Assembly: GCA_021801025.1 (NCBI GenBank)
Contig: JAJYYK010000003.1
Location: forward strand, 124,001 to 188,000
DNA: 64,000 nt
Source of the DNA: Pseudomonadota bacterium
Lineage (GTDB): Bacteria; Pseudomonadota; Gammaproteobacteria; Burkholderiales; Sulfuriferulaceae
Reading direction: 5' to 3'
This document shows, one piece after another, positions 37,321-47,357 of the stretch. Within the stretch, counting starts at the first letter, position 1. Each line of letters opens with the position of its first letter. The translations under genes and the position numbers were made by a program. The notes beneath the pieces are model-generated. The model saw only the letters and a program-made list of their open reading frames with translations, did not search any database and had not been told where the DNA came from.

Positions 37321-39690
37321 ATGGCAATCAAGAAATCCGAACTGTATGGCTCACTCTGGAAGGGTTGCGATGAACTGCGTGGCGGCATGGATGCCAGCCA
37401 GTATAAGGATTATGTATTGGTATTGTTGTTTGTCAAATACGTGTCCGACAAGTATGCAGGTCAGCCGGATGCGCTGATCGAGGTTCCCGAGGGCGGCAGT
37501 TTCAGCGATATGCTGGCCATGAAGGGTAACAAGGATATTGGCGAGCAGTTCAATATCATCATAGCCCGTCTTGCCGAGGCGAATGATCTCAAGGGCGTGA
37601 TTGACGTTGCGGATTTCAATGATGCCGACAAACTGGGCAAGGGCAAGGAGATGGTGGATCGGCTGTCCAATCTGGTCAGCATCTTTGATTCGCCCGGCCT
37701 GAATTTCAGCGGCAACCGCGCGGATGGCGATGATATTCTCGGTGATGCCTATGAATACCTGATGCGTCACTTTGCCACTGAGTCAGGCAAATCCAAAGGC
37801 CAGTTCTACACCCCGGCAGAAGTGTCGCGCATTATGGCGAAAGTGATCGGGGTCAGTGCCGCGACCAGTCCAAGCCAGACCATTTATGACCCAACATGCG
37901 GCTCGGGTTCGCTGCTGCTGAAAGCGGCGGACGAATCCACAACCGGGCTCACCATTTATGGTCAGGAAATGGACAACGCCACGGCAGCGTTGGCGAAGAT
38001 GAACATGATTCTGCACAATAATCCGAGTGCAGAGATCTGGCAGGACAATACATTGTCCAGCCCGCATTTCAAGGAGAAGGACGGTAGCCTCAAGCTGCAT
38101 GATTTTGTCGTCGCCAATCCGCCGTTTTCTACCAAGGCATGGAGCAATGGCTTTGATCCGGTCAATGATCCGTATCAACGTTTTGCCGATGGTATTCCGC
38201 CAGCCAAGAACGGCGATTATGCTTTTTTGCTGCACATCATCCGTTCGCTCAAGAGTACCGGTAAAGGCGCGGTGATCTTGCCGCACGGGGTGCTGTTTCG
38301 CGGTAATGCCGAAGGGACTATTCGCAAGAACATCCTGCGCAAGGGCTATATCAAGGGCATCATCGGTCTGCCCGCCAATCTGTTTTATGGCACCGGTATT
38401 CCGGCCTGCATCATCGTGCTCGACAAGGAAAACGCAGCCGGGCGGACGGGAATATTCATGATCGACGCCAGCAAAGGCTTTGTCAAAGACGGTAACAAAA
38501 ACCGTCTGCGTCATCAGGACATTCACAAAATTGTGGATGTCTTCAACAAGCAGATTGGTATTTCCGGCTACTCGCGCATGGTCAGCCTGACCGATATCGA
38601 AGCCAACGATTACAACCTGAATATTCCGCGTTATATCGACAGCAGCGCGGTGGAAGACCTGCAAGACATTGATGCCCATTTGCATGGCGGCATTCCCGAT
38701 GCGGATATTGCCGGGTTGTCGGCTTACTGGCAGGTGTTTCCACATTTGCAAACGGTGTTGTTCGAGCGTGGCACGCGTCCAGGCTACAGCCAGATGAAAG
38801 TGTCGGCCGGTGCGGTCAAATCCACCATCTTTGCGCAGCAAGAATTTGTTGCTTATACCCAAGCAGTCAGCGATTTGTTTCAACAGTGGCGTGAACACCA
38901 TATCGCCAGCCTGAAAGGTCTGGCCCAAGGCAGCCACCCCAAGGCAATGATCGAGCAATTGGCGGAAGATTTGCTGCAAGCATTTGCCGATGTGCGCCTG
39001 ATCGACCAATACGATGTGTATCAACACCTGATGAGTTACTGGTCGGATACCATGCAGGATGATGCGTATTTGATCGCTGCCGGGGGTTGGCTGGCAGGCA
39101 GGGATGCCAGTAATGGGCTTATTCCGCAGGCTTTGATCGTTGCGCGTTATTTCGTTGCCGAACAGGAGCATATTCAGCAACTGGAAAATGAACGCGACGC
39201 CATCACCCGGCAAATGGAAGAACTGGACGAAGAACACGGTGGTGAAGAAGGTTTGCTGGCAGAAGCCAAAAACGACAAGGGCAAGCTCACCAAAGTCAGT
39301 GTCGGTGCCCGTCTCAAGGAGATCAAGCACGAGGTGGATGCCGCCGATGAACGCGCTTTACTGAATACCTGCCTCACCCTCATCGAACGGGAAGCCGCTG
39401 CCAACAAGCAGGTGAAAGACACACAAAAGCTAATGGATAAGCAAGTGGCGGCGCAATACGGCAAACTGAGCGAAGTCGAGATCAAGCGGTTGATCGTGGA
39501 AGACAAATGGCTGACCACGCTCGCTGCGGATGTGCAAACCGAGCTGAATCGTGTGTCGCAAGCCTTGACCGGGCGCATCAAACAACTGGCTGAACGCTAT
39601 GCAGAACCACTGCCGCAACTCGCTGCACAAGTGGCCGCCCTCAATGCAAAGGTTGAGGCACACCTGCTCAGGATGGGGTTTCAGCTATGA
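37321..39690 (+). CDS. hsdM: Type I restriction-modification methyltransferase subunit HsdM
   Basis: Methylates adenine N6 in the sequence chosen by HsdS; also needed for restriction. The 789-residue product has an N-terminal HsdM helical domain and the methyltransferase core with motif I DPTCGSGSL (190-198) and catalytic NPPF (266-269). Usual HsdM is about 500 residues; here about 300 extra residues follow the core, with long charged helices (residues ~620-750) that look like a coiled coil. Its stop overlaps the rhuM start (ATGA). First gene of the island operon hsdM-rhuM-hsdS-hsdR-metallopeptidase. Confidence 0.95.
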   Translation: MAIKKSELYGSLWKGCDELRGGMDASQYKDYVLVLLFVKYVSDKYAGQPDALIEVPEGGSFSDMLAMKGNKDIGEQFNIIIARLAEANDLKGVIDVADFNDADKLGKGKEMVDRLSNLVSIFDSPGLNFSGNRADGDDILGDAYEYLMRHFATESGKSKGQFYTPAEVSRIMAKVIGVSAATSPSQTIYDPTCGSGSLLLKAADESTTGLTIYGQEMDNATAALAKMNMILHNNPSAEIWQDNTLSSPHFKEKDGSLKLHDFVVANPPFSTKAWSNGFDPVNDPYQRFADGIPPAKNGDYAFLLHIIRSLKSTGKGAVILPHGVLFRGNAEGTIRKNILRKGYIKGIIGLPANLFYGTGIPACIIVLDKENAAGRTGIFMIDASKGFVKDGNKNRLRHQDIHKIVDVFNKQIGISGYSRMVSLTDIEANDYNLNIPRYIDSSAVEDLQDIDAHLHGGIPDADIAGLSAYWQVFPHLQTVLFERGTRPGYSQMKVSAGAVKSTIFAQQEFVAYTQAVSDLFQQWREHHIASLKGLAQGSHPKAMIEQLAEDLLQAFADVRLIDQYDVYQHLMSYWSDTMQDDAYLIAAGGWLAGRDASNGLIPQALIVARYFVAEQEHIQQLENERDAITRQMEELDEEHGGEEGLLAEAKNDKGKLTKVSVGARLKEIKHEVDAADERALLNTCLTLIEREAAANKQVKDTQKLMDKQVAAQYGKLSEVEIKRLIVEDKWLTTLAADVQTELNRVSQALTGRIKQLAERYAEPLPQLAAQVAALNAKVEAHLLRMGFQL

Positions 39691-40721
39691 CCAGGTTAAT
39701 CCGCAACTCAACCGCCGAATTTTTGATGTTCACCAGCCAGGCGGGTGAAGACAGCATCGAAGTACGCGTTGAAAATGAGACGGTTTGGCTCACGCAAAAG
39801 ATGATGGCGAAATTGTTCGGTGTTGAAGTACCCGCCATTATCAAGCACATAGCCAACATCTTGGCGGAAGCCGAGCTGACTGAGGCAACTACTTCCAAAA
39901 TGGAAGTAGTTCAACAAGAGGGCACACGGTCAGTTCGTCGCACAGTGGATTTTTATAATCTGGATATGATTATTGCCGTTGGCTATCGCGTCAATTCCAA
40001 ACGCGCCACCCAGTTCCGCCAATGGGCAACGCAAGTGCTCAAGCAGTTTGCCATCAAAGGCTTTGTGCTGGACAGGAAACGGCTGGAAAACGGCACGTAT
40101 TTAGGTGCGGATTACTTCGAACAACTGCTGGCTGAAATTCGGGAAATACGCCTGAGCGAGCGTAAATTTTACCAAAAAATCACCGACATTTACGCCACCA
40201 GCCTCGATTACAACAAAGACGCAATCACCACTAAAGAATTCTTTGCCAAGGTGCAGAACAAGCTGCATTTTGCCATTCATGGCCACACCGCTGCCGAACT
40301 GATAGTGGAACGCGCCGATAGCAAGCAACCGTACATGGGGCTGAGTACCTGGGCAAAAGCGCCTGAAGGCAAAATCCTCAAAACCGATGTCGTCGTCGCC
40401 AAGAATTACTTAATGCAAGCAGGGATGGAATCGTTGGGACGCATCGTCAACGCCTATCTGGATTTAGCCGAGGAACGTGCCAAGCGCAACATCCCCATGA
40501 CGATGGAAGACTGGGCTAAGCGGCTGGACAGTTTTCTGGCGTTTGATGAGCGCGACATATTGCAGGACGCCGGAAAAATCACCGCTGAAATCGCCAAAGC
40601 CCATGCGGAAAGCGAGTTTGAACAATACCGTATTGTACAAGACAGGCTGTTCGCATCGGATTTTGATAAATTGCTGAACTTGCCGCAAGCCGGCGATGTA
40701 AGTGACGACAATCATGAGTGA
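39687..40721 (+). CDS. RhuM family protein
   Basis: A 344-residue protein of the RhuM type, named after a Salmonella pathogenicity-island gene and often found in restriction operons. Visible elements are VWLTQKMMAKLFGVEVPAI (DNA-binding-like helices), RRTVDFYNLDMIIAVGYRVN, QFRQWATQVLKQFAIKGFV and a C-terminal helical domain. Biochemical role unknown; association with type I systems suggests an accessory or toxin-like function. Coupled to hsdM by ATGA. A 175-bp gap without a gene separates it from hsdS. Confidence 0.85.
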   Translation: MTRLIRNSTAEFLMFTSQAGEDSIEVRVENETVWLTQKMMAKLFGVEVPAIIKHIANILAEAELTEATTSKMEVVQQEGTRSVRRTVDFYNLDMIIAVGYRVNSKRATQFRQWATQVLKQFAIKGFVLDRKRLENGTYLGADYFEQLLAEIREIRLSERKFYQKITDIYATSLDYNKDAITTKEFFAKVQNKLHFAIHGHTAAELIVERADSKQPYMGLSTWAKAPEGKILKTDVVVAKNYLMQAGMESLGRIVNAYLDLAEERAKRNIPMTMEDWAKRLDSFLAFDERDILQDAGKITAEIAKAHAESEFEQYRIVQDRLFASDFDKLLNLPQAGDVSDDNHE

Positions 40722-40896
40722 ACGCACATGAGCCTATCCCTTACTCATGACATGACCTGCGTGGGGAATAACGCAAATTATTTACCCGTGATGGGCGGAA
40801 CGTGTATACGAAACGCCAGTTTTCTATGCACGTCTGACGACACACGCACACAAAGAGGCGCTTTTCTGTGCATGGCCTCTGTCGAGGGCGGTAGCC

Positions 40897-42228
40897 ATGA
40901 ATAAGCCGCTAACCGTTCAGGAAGTTCCGGCAAGCTACCAAGTGGTGATGGACTCGCTACCCCTTAGAGTGGGTTACAAGCAGACTGAGGTGGGAGTGAT
41001 ACCGGAGGATTGGCATGCAAGAAAACTCGGAGACCTAGCATCCTTCCGCACAGGGCCTTTTGGTAGCGCCTTGCATAAATCTGACTATACACATGACGGA
41101 GTACCTGTCATAAATCCCATGCACATGAATGATGGTCAAATTGTGCCAAGTCGCAGTATGACTGTTACAGAATCAGCGGCTGCTGGCTTTTCCGAATTCA
41201 GACTCAAACCGAACGAGGTAATAATCGGCAGGCGTGGCGACATGGGGCGATGTGCGGTAGTTCAGCATGAGCATCTTGGCTGGCTTTGTGGGACGGGGTC
41301 AATGATTGTTCGACCTTCATCGGGTGTTGATGCTGAGTTTCTACAGCGCATTCTTTCGAGCGCATCGGTCATATCCGCCATTGAGGAAACATCTGTCGGT
41401 TCAACAATGATTAACCTTAATCAGGGGACTTTGAGTGGATTGGTCATTCAAGCACCACCTCTCCCCGAACAACGCGCCATCGCTACCGCCCTGTCCGATG
41501 TCGATGCCCTGCTGGCAGCACAAGACAAACTCATCGCCAAGAAACGCGACATTAAGCAAGCCACCATGCAACAACTCCTAACCGGCAAAACCCGATTGCC
41601 GGGGTTTAGTGGGGAGTGGGAGGTGAAGCGGTTGGGGGATGTTTGCTGGTATCAAGAAGGGCCAGGTGTGAGAAATACCCAATTCACCAAACAAGGCGTG
41701 AAACTCCTCAATGGAACGAATATTGCTGGCGGGACAATTGTATTAGAGACGACTAATCGATACATCTCGGAAAAAGAAGCATTTGGGAGCTACAAACATT
41801 TTTTGGTCGATGATGGTGATATTTTAATTGCATCTTCAGGTGTAACCATAGATCGATTTCATGAAAAGGTGGCGTTTGCCTTGTTAGAGAATTTACCACT
41901 TTGCATGAATACCAGCACGATTAGATTTAAGGTGAATGAGACAGAGCTTCTTGATAAGTTTTTATATTTTTTCTTGCAGTCTGACTTATTCAAAGAACAA
42001 ATAGGTAAACAAGCAACAGGATCCGCCCAACTTAATTTTGGGCCAGCTCACTTAACAAAAATTAATATAAATCTTCCACTAATAACTGATGAACAAACCG
42101 CCATCGCCACTATCCTCTCCGACATGGATGTCGAAATCACCGCGCTGGAACAGCAGCGCGAGAAAACCCGTGCCCTCAAGCAAGGCATGATGCAGGAACT
42201 ACTGACTGGAAGGATACGTCTCGTATGA
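40897..42228 (+). CDS. hsdS: Type I restriction-modification specificity subunit HsdS
   Basis: Determines the bipartite DNA target of the methylase and nuclease. The 443-residue product has two target-recognition domains (about 35-195 and 235-395), each followed by a conserved helical repeat: PPLPEQRAIATALSDVDALL and TDEQTAIATILSDMDVEITA, each then leading to MQQLLTGKTRL or MQELLTGRIRL. GAGGGCGG precedes ATG 40897. The stop overlaps hsdR (ATGA). The second recognition domain is visibly more AT-rich than the rest, as expected when such domains are exchanged. Confidence 0.95.
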   Translation: MNKPLTVQEVPASYQVVMDSLPLRVGYKQTEVGVIPEDWHARKLGDLASFRTGPFGSALHKSDYTHDGVPVINPMHMNDGQIVPSRSMTVTESAAAGFSEFRLKPNEVIIGRRGDMGRCAVVQHEHLGWLCGTGSMIVRPSSGVDAEFLQRILSSASVISAIEETSVGSTMINLNQGTLSGLVIQAPPLPEQRAIATALSDVDALLAAQDKLIAKKRDIKQATMQQLLTGKTRLPGFSGEWEVKRLGDVCWYQEGPGVRNTQFTKQGVKLLNGTNIAGGTIVLETTNRYISEKEAFGSYKHFLVDDGDILIASSGVTIDRFHEKVAFALLENLPLCMNTSTIRFKVNETELLDKFLYFFLQSDLFKEQIGKQATGSAQLNFGPAHLTKININLPLITDEQTAIATILSDMDVEITALEQQREKTRALKQGMMQELLTGRIRLV

Positions 42229-45200
42229 GCACTGTCGGCCAAATTGAACGTGCCACCCAGCAGCGGGTGGTGAAGCTGTTCCGCGATGCGCTGGGCTACG
42301 ACTATCTGGGCAAATGGATCGACCGGGCAGGCAATCGTAACATTGAAGATGAGTTAGCGCGGCAGTTTCTCAAGAAACAGGGTTATAACGATGCGCTGAT
42401 CACCAAAGCCTTGCACCAGCTCAACAAGGTGGCGGGCGATCAGACCAAAAGCCTGTATGACAGCAACCAGGCGGTGTATGGCTTGCTACGTTATGGCGTG
42501 AAGATCAAGGCTGATGTGGGCGAAAACACGCAGACGGTGTGGCTGATCGACTGGAACAACCCACTGAACAACCACTTTGCCATTGCCGAAGAAGTGACTG
42601 TCAAAGCTGCGGATGCCAAAGCCAACACCAAACGCCCGGATGTGGTGCTGTATGTGAACGGCATTGCGCTGGGTGTGCTGGAGCTGAAGCGCTCGACCGT
42701 ATCGGTATCCGAAGGCATACGCCAGAATCTGGACAACCAGAAAAAAGTGTTTATCCAGCCGTTTTTTACCACCCTGCAATGGGTCATGGCGGGTAATGAT
42801 ACCGAAGGCGTGCGTTACGGTACGATAGCAACCCCGGAGAAGTATTACCTGACGTGGAAAGAACCGGGCGAGATAGAAAACCTGCTGGATCGCCATCTGA
42901 GCCAGTTATGCGACAAGACGCGTTTTCTCGAATTGATCCACGATTATGTGGTGTTCGATGCAGGGGTGAAAAAGCTCTGCCGTCACAATCAGTATTTTGG
43001 TGTTAAGGCTGCGCAAGACCATATCCGGCGGCGGGAAGGCGGCATCATCTGGCACACCCAGGGCAGCGGCAAGAGCCTGACCATGGTGTGGCTGGCGAAG
43101 TGGATACGCGAGCATGTGCAGGATGCGCGGGTGGTGGTGATTACTGACCGCACCGAGCTCGATGCGCAAATCGAGAAGGTGTTTACAGGCGTGAATGAAG
43201 CCATCCACCGTACCACCAGCGGCGCTGACCTGATCGAAAAGCTCAATGCGCCTTTGCCCTGGCTGATGGCCTCGCTGATCCACAAATTCGTCGGCAAGGA
43301 AGATGACGAGCAGATTGGCGATATCGATGGCTTTATCAATGAGATGAAGCGCAATTTGCCCGCCGATTTCAAAGCGCGCGGCGATATTTACGTGTTTGTG
43401 GACGAATGCCATCGCACCCAGAGTGGCGATCTGCACAAGGCGATGAAGGCATTGCTGCCTAATGCCATGTTCATTGGTTTTACCGGCACGCCACTGCTGA
43501 AAGCAGACAAGCAAAAAAGCATCGAGATTTTTGGCAGCTATATCCACACCTACAAATTTGATGAAGCGGTGAGCGACAAAGTGGTGCTGGACTTGCGCTA
43601 TGAGGCGCGCGATATCGACCAGGACATTTCCTCACCGGCCAAAATCGACCAATGGTTCAACGCTAAAACCAAGGGTCTGAACGATGTGGCATTGGCGCAG
43701 TTGAAGCAGAAATGGGGCAGCATGCAAAAGCTGCTCAGCTCCCGTTCGCGGCTGGAAAAAATCGTTGCCGATATCTTGATGGACATGGCAGAGAAAGACC
43801 GTCTGATGAGCGGTCGTGGTAACGCCATGCTGGTGACCAGCAGCATTTATGAGGCGTGCAAATGCTATGAGCTGTTCGACAAAACCGAACTGGCGGGCAA
43901 ATGCGCCATTGTGACCTCGTATGCGCCATCTCCTGCGGATATCAAGGGCGAGGAAACCGGTGAAGGTTTGACCGAGCGGCTGCGTAAATACGAGATTTAC
44001 AACCAGATGCTGGCGGGGCAATCGGCAGAAGTGTTCGAAACCGAGGTCAAGAAAAAATTCATCGAGCAACCCGGTCAGATGAAATTGCTGATTGTGGTGG
44101 ATAAGTTATTGACCGGTTTCGATGCGCCACCCGCCACGTATTTGTATATCGACAAACAGATGCGCGACCATGGCCTGTTTCAGGCGATTTGTCGCGTCAA
44201 CCGGCTGGATGGCGATGACAAGGAATACGGTTACATCGTCGATTATAAAGACCTGTTCAACAGCCTGGGCACGGCGATCCGCGATTACACCTCGGGTGCT
44301 TTGGATGGCTACGACAAGGAAGATGTAGCCGGGTTGCTGGGCGACCGGCTGAAAATGGCGCGGGAACGTTTGGAAGAAGCACGCGAAACCATCAAGGCAC
44401 TGTGTGAACCGGTGGCCGCGCCACGAGACACCGCCGCCTATTTGCGTTATTTTTGTGCGGCGGATACCGCCGACAAGAACCAGCTCAAGGAAAACGAAGG
44501 CAAACGCATTCTGTTGTACAAGCTGACCGTGTCGCTGATTCGCGCCTATGCTGACATTGCCGGTGAAATGGCTGAAGCGGGCTACAGCGCAGACCAGACG
44601 GTAACGATTCAGCAGGAAGTGGATCATTTTGAGAAGGTTCGCACCGAAGTCAAAATGGCCAGTGGGGACTATATTGACTTGAAACTGTACGAACCCGCGA
44701 TGCGCCATCTGATCGATACCTATTTGCGTGCCGAGGACAGCGAAAAGATCTCCGCCTTTGACAACATGAGTCTGGTGCAGATGATCGTCGAGCGGGGGTT
44801 GGATGCCATCAACGACTTACCCGAGGGGATACGTGATAATCATGAAGCTGTGGCGGAAACCATCGAGAACAATCTGCGCCGCGTTATCATCGATGAACAA
44901 CCGATCAACCCAAAGTACTACGAAAAAATGTCCGAATTGCTGGATGGCCTGATACAGCAACGTCGGGATGCTGCAATAGCGTATGAACAATATCTGGCTG
45001 AATTGATGGCACTGGCCGGACAAATACAACAGCCCGCCAGTTCAACCGCCTACCCGTCGTCATTGCACACGGGCGCCCAACGCGCTTTGTACGATAATCT
45101 CGACAAGGATGTGGAAATGGCGATGGCAGTGGATTATGCCGTGATGAACAGCAAAAGAGACGAATGGCGTGGTCACAAAGTGAAGGAAAAAGAAGTACGC

Positions 45201-45281
45201 TATGCCGTCAAGCAAGTCTTGCACGACGAACAGCTGACCGACCATGTGTTTGAATTGGTCAAGAACCAAAGTGATTACTGA
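42225..45281 (+). CDS. hsdR: Type I restriction enzyme endonuclease/translocase subunit HsdR
   Basis: ATP-driven DNA translocase and nuclease of the type I complex. The 1018-residue product has the N-terminal nuclease motif RPDV (Asp139) and ELK (153-155), Walker A TQGSGKS (278-284), Walker B DECH, FTGTPLL, and TGFDAP of superfamily 2, then a helical C-terminus that contacts the methylase core. All motifs appear intact. It overlaps hsdS by 4 nt and the next gene by a few codons. Confidence 0.96.
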   Translation: MSTVGQIERATQQRVVKLFRDALGYDYLGKWIDRAGNRNIEDELARQFLKKQGYNDALITKALHQLNKVAGDQTKSLYDSNQAVYGLLRYGVKIKADVGENTQTVWLIDWNNPLNNHFAIAEEVTVKAADAKANTKRPDVVLYVNGIALGVLELKRSTVSVSEGIRQNLDNQKKVFIQPFFTTLQWVMAGNDTEGVRYGTIATPEKYYLTWKEPGEIENLLDRHLSQLCDKTRFLELIHDYVVFDAGVKKLCRHNQYFGVKAAQDHIRRREGGIIWHTQGSGKSLTMVWLAKWIREHVQDARVVVITDRTELDAQIEKVFTGVNEAIHRTTSGADLIEKLNAPLPWLMASLIHKFVGKEDDEQIGDIDGFINEMKRNLPADFKARGDIYVFVDECHRTQSGDLHKAMKALLPNAMFIGFTGTPLLKADKQKSIEIFGSYIHTYKFDEAVSDKVVLDLRYEARDIDQDISSPAKIDQWFNAKTKGLNDVALAQLKQKWGSMQKLLSSRSRLEKIVADILMDMAEKDRLMSGRGNAMLVTSSIYEACKCYELFDKTELAGKCAIVTSYAPSPADIKGEETGEGLTERLRKYEIYNQMLAGQSAEVFETEVKKKFIEQPGQMKLLIVVDKLLTGFDAPPATYLYIDKQMRDHGLFQAICRVNRLDGDDKEYGYIVDYKDLFNSLGTAIRDYTSGALDGYDKEDVAGLLGDRLKMARERLEEARETIKALCEPVAAPRDTAAYLRYFCAADTADKNQLKENEGKRILLYKLTVSLIRAYADIAGEMAEAGYSADQTVTIQQEVDHFEKVRTEVKMASGDYIDLKLYEPAMRHLIDTYLRAEDSEKISAFDNMSLVQMIVERGLDAINDLPEGIRDNHEAVAETIENNLRRVIIDEQPINPKYYEKMSELLDGLIQQRRDAAIAYEQYLAELMALAGQIQQPASSTAYPSSLHTGAQRALYDNLDKDVEMAMAVDYAVMNSKRDEWRGHKVKEKEVRYAVKQVLHDEQLTDHVFELVKNQSDY

Positions 45282-45999
45282 GAACCACCAAATCAGGGTA
45301 AGCGGACTGACTGTGGATGTCGTGCGCAAGAATATTAAAAACCTGCATTTGGCAGTTTATCCGCCCATGGGTAGGGTGCGTGTGGCCGCACCCTTATTGG
45401 TTAGCGATGAGGCCGTGCGCTTGGCGGTGATCTCCAGACTGCCATGGATCAAGCGGCAAAAAAACCGTTTTCAACGCCAGGCCAGGCAGTCTGAACGCCA
45501 GTTTGTAACCGGCGAATGCCACTATTTTCAGGGGCGACGTTACCGCCTGAATGTCATTTATCAGCATAGCCGATCGCAGGTCGTCATTCGGAATAAATCA
45601 ACCATCGACCTGATTGTGCAGGAAGACGCAGATCAAACCTACCGGCAAAAAATCATGCTGGCATGGTATCGTCAACAATTGAAACAGATGATCCCGGAAT
45701 TGATACAAAAATGGGAACCTGTTATCGGCGTTAAAGTGACTGACTGGCGTATCAAACACATGAAAACCAAATGGGGCACCTGTAATATCGAAGCGCGGCG
45801 CATCTGGTTGAATTTGGAACTGGTGAAGAAATCACCTCAGTGCCTGGAATACATTGTGGTGCATGAAATGGTGCATTTGCTGGAGCGCCACCACAATGAG
45901 CGATTCACAGAAATGATGAATCAGTTCTTGCCTTTGTGGCGATTGCGTCGAGATGAACTGAATGATTCAGCATTGGGACATGAGGAATGGGATTATTGA
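45271..45999 (+). CDS. YgjP-like zinc metallopeptidase (M48/SprT-like)
   Basis: A 242-residue protein with the zinc signature HEMVHLLERHHNERF near the C-terminus and WRIKHMKTKWGTCN upstream, the pattern of the YgjP/DUF45 metallopeptidases. Members are common neighbours of hsdMSR genes; their substrate is unknown, but processing or quality control of the restriction complex has been suggested by context only. I take GTG 45271, which overlaps the hsdR stop; an ATG at 45244 is also in frame. Confidence 0.85.
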   Translation: MITENHQIRVSGLTVDVVRKNIKNLHLAVYPPMGRVRVAAPLLVSDEAVRLAVISRLPWIKRQKNRFQRQARQSERQFVTGECHYFQGRRYRLNVIYQHSRSQVVIRNKSTIDLIVQEDADQTYRQKIMLAWYRQQLKQMIPELIQKWEPVIGVKVTDWRIKHMKTKWGTCNIEARRIWLNLELVKKSPQCLEYIVVHEMVHLLERHHNERFTEMMNQFLPLWRLRRDELNDSALGHEEWDY

Positions 46000-46310
46000 T
46001 TAATTAATTGTTGCTGATTCATGGTATGCGACCTGTTTGTCCGTTGTTCGGCCTTATGGAGCGCGCTCCATAAGGCCGAGTAGTGTGCATTCGACACACC
46101 ATCTCCGACTGGTTGAATCCGCAGTTGCAAGCGGTCAGACTTTGCATCGAGATCAACTGCTGCTATGCCAACCACGGCGTTTTTCAGTATGGCTGTCGCA
46201 TCAACCATTCTTCTGGCTGCCATTAAAACCGATTTTCCAGATTCGAATCGACCGCACTCTCGGCTGTAATTCGTGTTTTTTCTTGACGAGTGCTACGGGT
46301 ATCGGCGTAT
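46000..46310. other. Intergenic region with a perfect 30-bp palindrome
   Basis: Between the convergent metallopeptidase and CopZ/MerB-like genes. At 46049-46078 lies a perfect palindrome with arms CGGCCTTATGGAGCG / CGCTCCATAAGGCCG. It probably ends transcription from one or both sides, although a T run is lacking. Weak frames on both strands were not accepted as genes. Confidence 0.55.
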
Positions 46311-47357
46311 TCATAACCTTATCAATTCGGTCTGGAAATAAAAAAATTCACGTCCTACAGCAATCACATCTTCAAGAGATATCGTATCATCTTGATTATT
46401 TGCCGTTTCACAGCATGATCCGCACAAAAAACCAATGCCCGGGCACAGGTCACTACAACAGCTTTGATGTTCATTAGCCAATTGGCGGTATTCCACACAA
46501 ATACCGGGAGAACTGGTCTCTGTGATGGTACCGTTTTCATTTATTTTTACAGTCAGCGGCGCGTTACAACTGCTGCAATGTGAATGAATAACAACGTCGG
46601 ATCGTGCAAGAAATGGAACGGCTAACGCATCAATAGCGCACATTGCTGATACACGATGCGCCCCAAATTCTACCTCTGTTCCAGTATTCAAAGCGCTAAA
46701 AGGATAACATCCCAAACCTGACTCAGTCACAACCACTGCATCCAGCGCGACAAGTTGATCTCTTTCAGGTTGGGAGATTATGTCAAGTTGTGGCGGTATG
46801 CCGTTCTGCAACCAAGCCGAAAGGATACTGGCATACGCATTGCGGGTCGCTATATCAGCAGCCTCGATTCTTGTTTGCAAAGGAAACTCAGTTCGTAATC
46901 TGTTCAAATGTCTGGTGACATTACCATGACTAATGTCACGTGGAAAATCCTTTAAACAACAACGTCCAGACGGATTGCTGGTATCGCACGAGCATAGACC
47001 AAGCTTTGTTTGCGCGACCACATAGTCCCTGATAGATGAATCGTTCAACGCATCGGTTTTAGTTACCCCAAAACAGTAGCAAAGCATGGCATCATCACCT
47101 GCCTCCTTCTTTCCCACCTTGGTTCGAAGCTGCGACTTCAAAATTGTTGAGTCGTCGCCAGCAAAATAAACGACGTCGCAATCGGGATCATCACAAAAAA
47201 AATACTGCTGATTTTTGTCTGTCCATTGCCAGGAATGCTTTATGTGATGTGCAATGGTTTTTGCAGAAACCGCTGCGTATTCGATCCCATTAACCGGGCA
47301 CCGATGCTTATTTGGATGCACAGTTTTTTGTTTTGAAGATGAACAGCAATCAGCCAT
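46311..47357 (-). CDS. CopZ-like iron-sulfur/zinc domain fused to alkylmercury lyase (MerB)-like domain
   Basis: The 348-residue protein has two parts. Residues 15-140 resemble the N-terminal domain of archaeal/bacterial CopZ: Cys20 (CPVNG), Cys55/Cys60 (FFCDDPDCDVVYF), then a BFD-like [2Fe-2S] set Cys93-x-Cys95 and Cys122/Cys124/Cys133/Cys134. Residues ~160-348 resemble MerB: SAMC240-AID243-AL matches the catalytic Cys96/Asp99 pair, HSHCSSC and Cys305 or neighbours may replace Cys159, and the end ISLEDVIAVGREFFYF fits MerB. It may cleave carbon-mercury (or other carbon-metal) bonds and hold the metal. No merR, merA or merT is nearby. Confidence 0.7.
   Translation of the reverse strand: MADCCSSSKQKTVHPNKHRCPVNGIEYAAVSAKTIAHHIKHSWQWTDKNQQYFFCDDPDCDVVYFAGDDSTILKSQLRTKVGKKEAGDDAMLCYCFGVTKTDALNDSSIRDYVVAQTKLGLCSCDTSNPSGRCCLKDFPRDISHGNVTRHLNRLRTEFPLQTRIEAADIATRNAYASILSAWLQNGIPPQLDIISQPERDQLVALDAVVVTESGLGCYPFSALNTGTEVEFGAHRVSAMCAIDALAVPFLARSDVVIHSHCSSCNAPLTVKINENGTITETSSPGICVEYRQLANEHQSCCSDLCPGIGFLCGSCCETANNQDDTISLEDVIAVGREFFYFQTELIRL

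Noticed and set aside
37783-39330. 515-codon minus-strand frame across hsdM
   Set aside because: Shadow of the hsdM reading frame; the plus-strand frame has all methyltransferase motifs.
46037-46477. Plus-strand frame overlapping the CopZ/MerB-like gene, and a short minus-strand frame at 45993-46223
   Set aside because: No known domain, no ribosome binding site; partly antisense to a well-supported gene and containing a perfect palindrome.
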